A stretch of DNA of 64,000 nt from Chloroflexota bacterium (GTDB lineage: Bacteria; Chloroflexota; UBA11872), in assembly GCA_028874175.1 (NCBI GenBank), contig JAPPLN010000069.1, forward strand, positions 64,606 through 128,605, read 5' to 3'. This document shows positions 60,858 through 64,000 of this stretch, piece after piece. How positions within the stretch are numbered: the stretch's first letter is position 1; each line of letters starts with the position of its first letter. Under the pieces are notes generated by a model that saw only the letters and a program-made list of their open reading frames with translations, had not been told where the DNA came from and searched no databases. Position numbers and translations under genes: made by a program.

Positions 60858-61838
60858 ATGCGAGCGCTTGTAACCGTGCTGGAGGCCGACGGACGGCGCG
60901 CCAAGCGCCTGGTCCACGACTGGCCCGAGTACACCGACCCGCTCCGGGCCAAGGAGATCAAGGCCCGCAACATCTACAGCGGCGTCACGAACGGCACCGA
61001 GCGCAACAACATGCTGGGCGGCAACTACTCCCGCCCGGACCACGAGCTGCCCTCGAACGAGGGCTACCAGAGCGTGGGCGAGGTAGTCGCCGTCGGACCC
61101 GAGGTCGAGGACCTGAGCCTCGGCGACCTGGTGTTCATCGGCGCCCACAGTGGAACGCGGCGCAGCCCCGCAGGCCACGTGGAGTTCGTCACCATCGCCG
61201 AGGACGACCTGGTCCTGAAGCTGCCCGACGACGTCGACCCGGTCCACGCCACCCTCTTTGGCATGGGCGGCGTGGCCATGCGCAGTTGCCGCAATGCCGA
61301 GTTGCGGATGGGTGAGCGTGTGCTGATCGTGGGCGGCGCCGGATGTATCGGGCAGATCGCGGCGCAGATTGCCACCGTCATGGGCGCGCGCGTCGCTGTT
61401 GGCGACGTCGCCGGCCGACGTTTGGACCTTGCCCGGTCGATTGGCGCCGCCGAGTCGGTCGTGGATACGTCCGGGGACGGCTGGGACAGGCACGTTGGCG
61501 AAGGCACCTTCGACGCCGTCATTGACTTTGCGGGCGTGCCCGGCATGGAGGACAAGCTGATCACGTGCGTTCGCCTGCAGGGCCGGGTGATCCTAGTCGC
61601 GGGACGCTGGGAGGTGAACTACACCTTCAGAACCGGCCAGGGCCAGGAGATCACGATCAAGCAGAACAGCCACTTCGACCGGGATGACCTGAAGCACCTC
61701 TGCCGGCTGGTCGGTCGAGACCTGGTCAAGATCACGCCGCTCATCCAGGACGTGGTCCCGGCGTCCGAAGCGCCCCGCATCTACGCCACGTTGCGGGATG
61801 ACTCGTCCAAGCTCATGGGCACAGTCTTCCGCTGGTGA
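60858..61838 (+). CDS. zinc-independent MDR family dehydrogenase
   Basis: The ATG at 60858 follows GAGGAGGGA. The 326-residue protein has the GroES-like domain with SGVTNGTE in place of the zinc-cysteine motif, NEGYQSVGEVVAVGPEV, and the Rossmann motif VGGAGCIGQIAAQ. The usual catalytic and structural zinc cysteines are absent. It is the last of four genes running from the Tm-1-like gene, and probably oxidises or reduces the pathway's sugar or polyol intermediate. Confidence 0.9.
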   Translation: MRALVTVLEADGRRAKRLVHDWPEYTDPLRAKEIKARNIYSGVTNGTERNNMLGGNYSRPDHELPSNEGYQSVGEVVAVGPEVEDLSLGDLVFIGAHSGTRRSPAGHVEFVTIAEDDLVLKLPDDVDPVHATLFGMGGVAMRSCRNAELRMGERVLIVGGAGCIGQIAAQIATVMGARVAVGDVAGRRLDLARSIGAAESVVDTSGDGWDRHVGEGTFDAVIDFAGVPGMEDKLITCVRLQGRVILVAGRWEVNYTFRTGQGQEITIKQNSHFDRDDLKHLCRLVGRDLVKITPLIQDVVPASEAPRIYATLRDDSSKLMGTVFRW

Positions 61839-61905
61839 GGCGCGACTGAATTCCGGCTGCGACTGCCGGTAGGACGTTGGCCTCTTTCGCCAAAAGCCAG
61901 CCTGC

Positions 61906-61934
61906 TTGCCTATTCCAGTCTTAACCGTTCTAAT
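61906..61934 (+). promoter_or_regulatory. promoter of the first Tat mini-lipoprotein gene
   Basis: TTGCCT (61906-61911) and TCTAAT (61929-61934) are separated by exactly 17 bases. The start codon lies 33 bases beyond the -10, the same distance as for the second copy. Confidence 0.7.
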
Positions 61935-61966
61935 GGTCGCGGCCCGAACAATCGGGGGACGGCGCA

Positions 61967-62155
61967 ATGGACAAGCAATCTCGGCGGCTATTCACCCGGC
62001 GACGATTTGGCGGAGCGCTGCTCGGCGCATTCGTTGTTGTGGCCGTGGGACTTGGCCCGGCGTGCGGCGACGACTCCGGTCGTGCCGCGGGCACTCGCGA
62101 CGACCCGTTCCCCTACAAGGACCCCAAGGCCCGCTGCGGCAACGTGCGCTGCTGA
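61967..62155 (+). CDS. Tat-type mini-lipoprotein A, 62 aa
   Basis: The protein starts with a basic tail and a twin-arginine motif FTRRRFGGALL (residues 9-19), followed by a hydrophobic core and GLGPACGDD, an imperfect lipobox with the cysteine at residue 33. The mature part is about 30 residues, with AGTRDDPFP, a lysine-rich stretch and a C-terminal CGNVRC. This should be an exported peptide that folds before secretion or carries a cofactor. A close relative with its own promoter follows 299 bases later. No family was recognised. Confidence 0.7.
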   Translation: MDKQSRRLFTRRRFGGALLGAFVVVAVGLGPACGDDSGRAAGTRDDPFPYKDPKARCGNVRC

Positions 62156-62204
62156 TCCCGACCCCAACGGGCTGCCGAAGATCGGCCGCGTGTCGCCGCC
62201 CTGT

Positions 62205-62233
62205 TTGCCACAGCCATCCGCACGCGTTGTAAT
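62205..62233 (+). promoter_or_regulatory. promoter of the second Tat mini-lipoprotein gene
   Basis: TTGCCA (62205-62210) and TGTAAT (62228-62233) have a 17-base spacer, and the ATG lies 33 bases after the -10, exactly the geometry of the first copy. The leader ends in the identical CGGCGCAATGGACA. Confidence 0.75.
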
Positions 62234-62265
62234 GGATACGGTCCAAAGAATCAGGAGTCGGCGCA

Positions 62266-62457
62266 ATGGACACACCGGCCCGGCGACCGCTCAGCAGACG
62301 GCGATTTGCTGGAACGCTGCTCGCTGCGCTGGCGATCACGGCTGTGGGCCTTGGCCCGGCCTGCGGCGATGACGGTTCGACGGCGGGTACCCGCGACGAC
62401 CCCTTCCCAGTCAAGGACCCAAGGTCCCGCTGCGGCAACCTGGGGACGAGCTGCTAG
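62266..62457 (+). CDS. Tat-type mini-lipoprotein B, 63 aa
   Basis: This is a diverged copy of the preceding gene. It keeps LSRRRFAGTLL, GLGPACGDD, AGTRDDPFP, a KDP motif and two C-terminal cysteines (CGNLGTSC), while the rest has changed. The retained residues define a likely functional core: the export motif, the lipobox-type cysteine at residue 33, the DDPFP segment and the closing cysteine pair. It has its own promoter. The next gene, a PhyH-like dioxygenase, is 189 bases away, so co-regulation is uncertain. Confidence 0.7.
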   Translation: MDTPARRPLSRRRFAGTLLAALAITAVGLGPACGDDGSTAGTRDDPFPVKDPRSRCGNLGTSC

Positions 62458-62646
62458 TCAAACGCCAGGTCCGATTGCAGCCGTGGGGCACGGCGGCATC
62501 CATCGCGGCTTCGCCTCGTTCCGCCGGGTCGCGGGACACTGCCGCCCGCTGGCGTTGCTAGCATTCCGTAAATCGCAGACGTTGCCTGCCCGGAGCGGGC
62601 CAACGCACGAACGGCCGGGCCGATACGTCCGCCGGCGGAGACGACG

Positions 62647-63462
62647 ATGAACGCATCGAACGGGCTTGAGTCACATGTGGACGACCTGCGGACACGCGGC
62701 TGGTGCGTGATCCCGGACATCATCTCGGAACCGGCCCTCAGCGACGTTCGCGAGAAGGTGTCGGCATCCATCATCGATAACTCGCGCTCGCCCGCCCCGC
62801 GCTACGGCGTCTCCAACCTGCTGCGCTTCGACCAGGCCCTGTTGCCGCACCTCGGGGACGAGAATGTGAACACCGTCACCCAGGGCGTGCTCGGGCCCCA
62901 CTGGCGCATCTCGTACGTGACCGGCTATGTCACTGGCCCCGGAACCGACCGCGACATCTGGCACGCCGACTTTCCTTACAACCAGCGCAACCTGGCGCAC
63001 ATCCCCGCGCCCTATCCCGATGTGCCCATGCACCTCACCACGTTCTGGATGCTGACTGACTTCACACCCGAGAACGGCGCGACGTACGTGGTGCCCGGCA
63101 GCCACCGGCAGCAGGATCACCCGCGTCCCGGCAGCCCGCTCGGCGACTGGATGGCGCCGCGCGACGACGAAGCCCGCCTGCTGGGCACGGCCGGCTCGGT
63201 GGCCATTGTGGACAGCCGCCTCTGGCACGCGGTCTCACCCAATACGACCGATCAGGATCGCGTCACCGTGGTCGTCCGGTTCGCGCCCTGGTGGCTGAAC
63301 CTCAACCCGACGCGCCGCGGCCACGTGGAGCGCCAGGTCATCGTTGGCGATGGGATCGACTCGTTCGTGGAGGACCTGCCGCGCGAGGTTTACGACGAGG
63401 CTCCGGACAACCTGCGACCGCGCCTGGCTCACCTGCTACCCGCCGGATCGGTCATCGGCTAA
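62647..63462 (+). CDS. phytanoyl-CoA dioxygenase (PhyH) family protein
   Basis: The 271-residue protein is an Fe(II)/2-oxoglutarate-dependent dioxygenase. The HxD pair is H106 and D108 in WHADFP, the distal ligand is H194 in RLWHAVSPN, and an arginine 11 residues later (R205) can bind 2-oxoglutarate. ENGATYVVPGSH is also typical. It hydroxylates an unactivated carbon in a small molecule, and the substrate is not predictable. The gene is followed by a terminator. Confidence 0.9.
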   Translation: MNASNGLESHVDDLRTRGWCVIPDIISEPALSDVREKVSASIIDNSRSPAPRYGVSNLLRFDQALLPHLGDENVNTVTQGVLGPHWRISYVTGYVTGPGTDRDIWHADFPYNQRNLAHIPAPYPDVPMHLTTFWMLTDFTPENGATYVVPGSHRQQDHPRPGSPLGDWMAPRDDEARLLGTAGSVAIVDSRLWHAVSPNTTDQDRVTVVVRFAPWWLNLNPTRRGHVERQVIVGDGIDSFVEDLPREVYDEAPDNLRPRLAHLLPAGSVIG

Positions 63463-63474
63463 CCATCGGCCAGC

Positions 63475-63505
63475 CGCCCGCATGAAGGCCGGGCGCGTCT
63501 TTTTT
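63475..63505 (+). terminator. intrinsic terminator after the PhyH-like gene
   Basis: A CGCCCG/CGGGCG stem (63475-63480 and 63490-63495) with a 9-base loop is followed by a T-rich tract GTCTTTTTTC (63497-63506), 13 bases after the stop. Confidence 0.6.
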
Positions 63506-63566
63506 CTGGCGCTCTCGCCGATATGCCGTACTGTATGCCAGTTGAGCAGCAAATCTCGGCGGTGTT

Positions 63567-64000
63567 ATGGCTGACTTGCTGGGCGTGATCTTTGTCGGCA
63601 ACGGAAACACGGCAGACGGGGCGGCCGCCTCGAACGGCGGCGACTCGCCGCTGGACGCCACCATCGAGCAGCTGCGCGAAATTGGTGCGGATGCCATCAC
63701 GGTCATTACGTCCGATCCGGACGCCGTACCTCAGGCGTCGGATGTGCAGGTCCAGGACCGGAACGCCGGTCACGGTGAGGTGCATGGCCTGCTGCAAGCC
63801 ATTCCTCGCACTGAAGAAGTCGAAATCCTCGTAGCCGAGCACCCGCTGCAGCCGGCCGCCGAATTCCAGCCGTCGCAAGGCTCCAACAACTGCGTGCTCG
63901 TCGTCGCCGAGGGCGCGAGCGATGGCCGCGTCGTTGACGTGATTGAGCTTGAGTACGAGGAACGGCGACGCGTCACCCAGTTCGCCGTTCACGCCGTCAG
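63567..64000 (+). CDS. unfinished ORF, possibly MobA-like nucleotidyltransferase (partial)
   Basis: An open frame runs from ATG at 63567 to the right edge, giving 144 residues of an incomplete protein. The start MADLLGVIFVGNGNT and the segment SPLDATIEQLREIGADAITVIT recall the sugar/molybdopterin nucleotidyltransferase pattern of a glycine-containing first strand followed by PLLxxxIExLxxAGAD. The signature GGxGTR loop is not recognisable, so the assignment is tentative. The start codon lacks a strong ribosome-binding site. Confidence 0.5.
   Translation, partial: MADLLGVIFVGNGNTADGAAASNGGDSPLDATIEQLREIGADAITVITSDPDAVPQASDVQVQDRNAGHGEVHGLLQAIPRTEEVEILVAEHPLQPAAEFQPSQGSNNCVLVVAEGASDGRVVDVIELEYEERRRVTQFAVHAV

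Noticed and set aside
63459-63992. 177-residue minus-strand frame at the right edge
   Set aside because: The plus-strand frame from 63567 has protein-like secondary structure and a plausible motif, while the minus-strand frame looks like its shadow and covers the terminator.

Overview
The window is 64 kb of gene-dense, high-GC bacterial DNA. I found no phage genes, no CRISPR array and no rRNA. Its content suggests an uncultivated heterotroph of the kind assembled from seawater or sponge metagenomes. The evidence is many sugar and oxidoreductase families (Gfo/Idh/MocA, SDR, MDR, a sulfatase, heparinase-like, DUF6807, ThuA-like, PhyH, Tm-1-like), frequent GTG starts and 1-10 base gene overlaps. 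Chloroflexota is my best guess at low confidence, because no marker gene here fixes the phylum. Two genes are broken by single-base frameshifts, which could be real decay or consensus errors.

Layout. 0-7.1 kb: a small minus-strand operon ending in a left-truncated SDR, a perfect chromosomal parS site, then glutamate synthase gltB translationally coupled to two unknown genes. 7.1-12.3 kb: a nuclease/lamin-tail lipoprotein, then a methyl-group/amine-oxidation cluster (homocysteine methyltransferase-like protein, FAD/[2Fe-2S] dehydrogenase, DAO oxidase) and tRNA-Val(GAC). 12.4-20 kb: a PLP deaminase or desulfhydrase and a sugar cluster (lipoprotein, glycosyltransferase, heparinase II/III-like enzyme, two ABC permeases, an oxidoreductase remnant). 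20-25.4 kb: a hydrolase operon (phospholipase C-like protein, N-acyl-D-amino-acid deacylase, mini zinc-finger protein, S9 peptidase). 25.4-31.8 kb: the housekeeping block glmS, ftsB-like, dut, tilS and ftsH, with visible promoters. 31.8-49.3 kb: mostly minus-strand metabolism and signalling, including a histidine kinase with two response regulators, a sulfatase and a zinc dehydrogenase.

49.5-57.8 kb is the accessory zone. It holds three different type II toxin-antitoxin modules within 3.9 kb, a decayed gene-free stretch, a dead IS5-type transposase, and a 30-codon minus-strand gene for a peptide with ten cysteines in a 7-residue repeat. Its plus strand is strikingly C-rich whatever the gene direction, and this switches to G-rich near 57.2-57.9 kb. 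57.9-63.5 kb holds a probable catabolic operon (Tm-1-like, PEP-hydrolase-like TIM barrel, ThuA-like, MDR dehydrogenase), two tandem Tat-type mini-lipoproteins each with its own near-identical promoter, and a phytanoyl-CoA dioxygenase-like gene. An unfinished ORF runs off the right edge.

The best candidates for something undescribed are the cysteine-doublet heptad peptide (55,052-55,144) and the duplicated Tat mini-lipoproteins (61,906-62,457). Both are supported by translation signals or by duplicated promoter geometry. Their functions are unknown.
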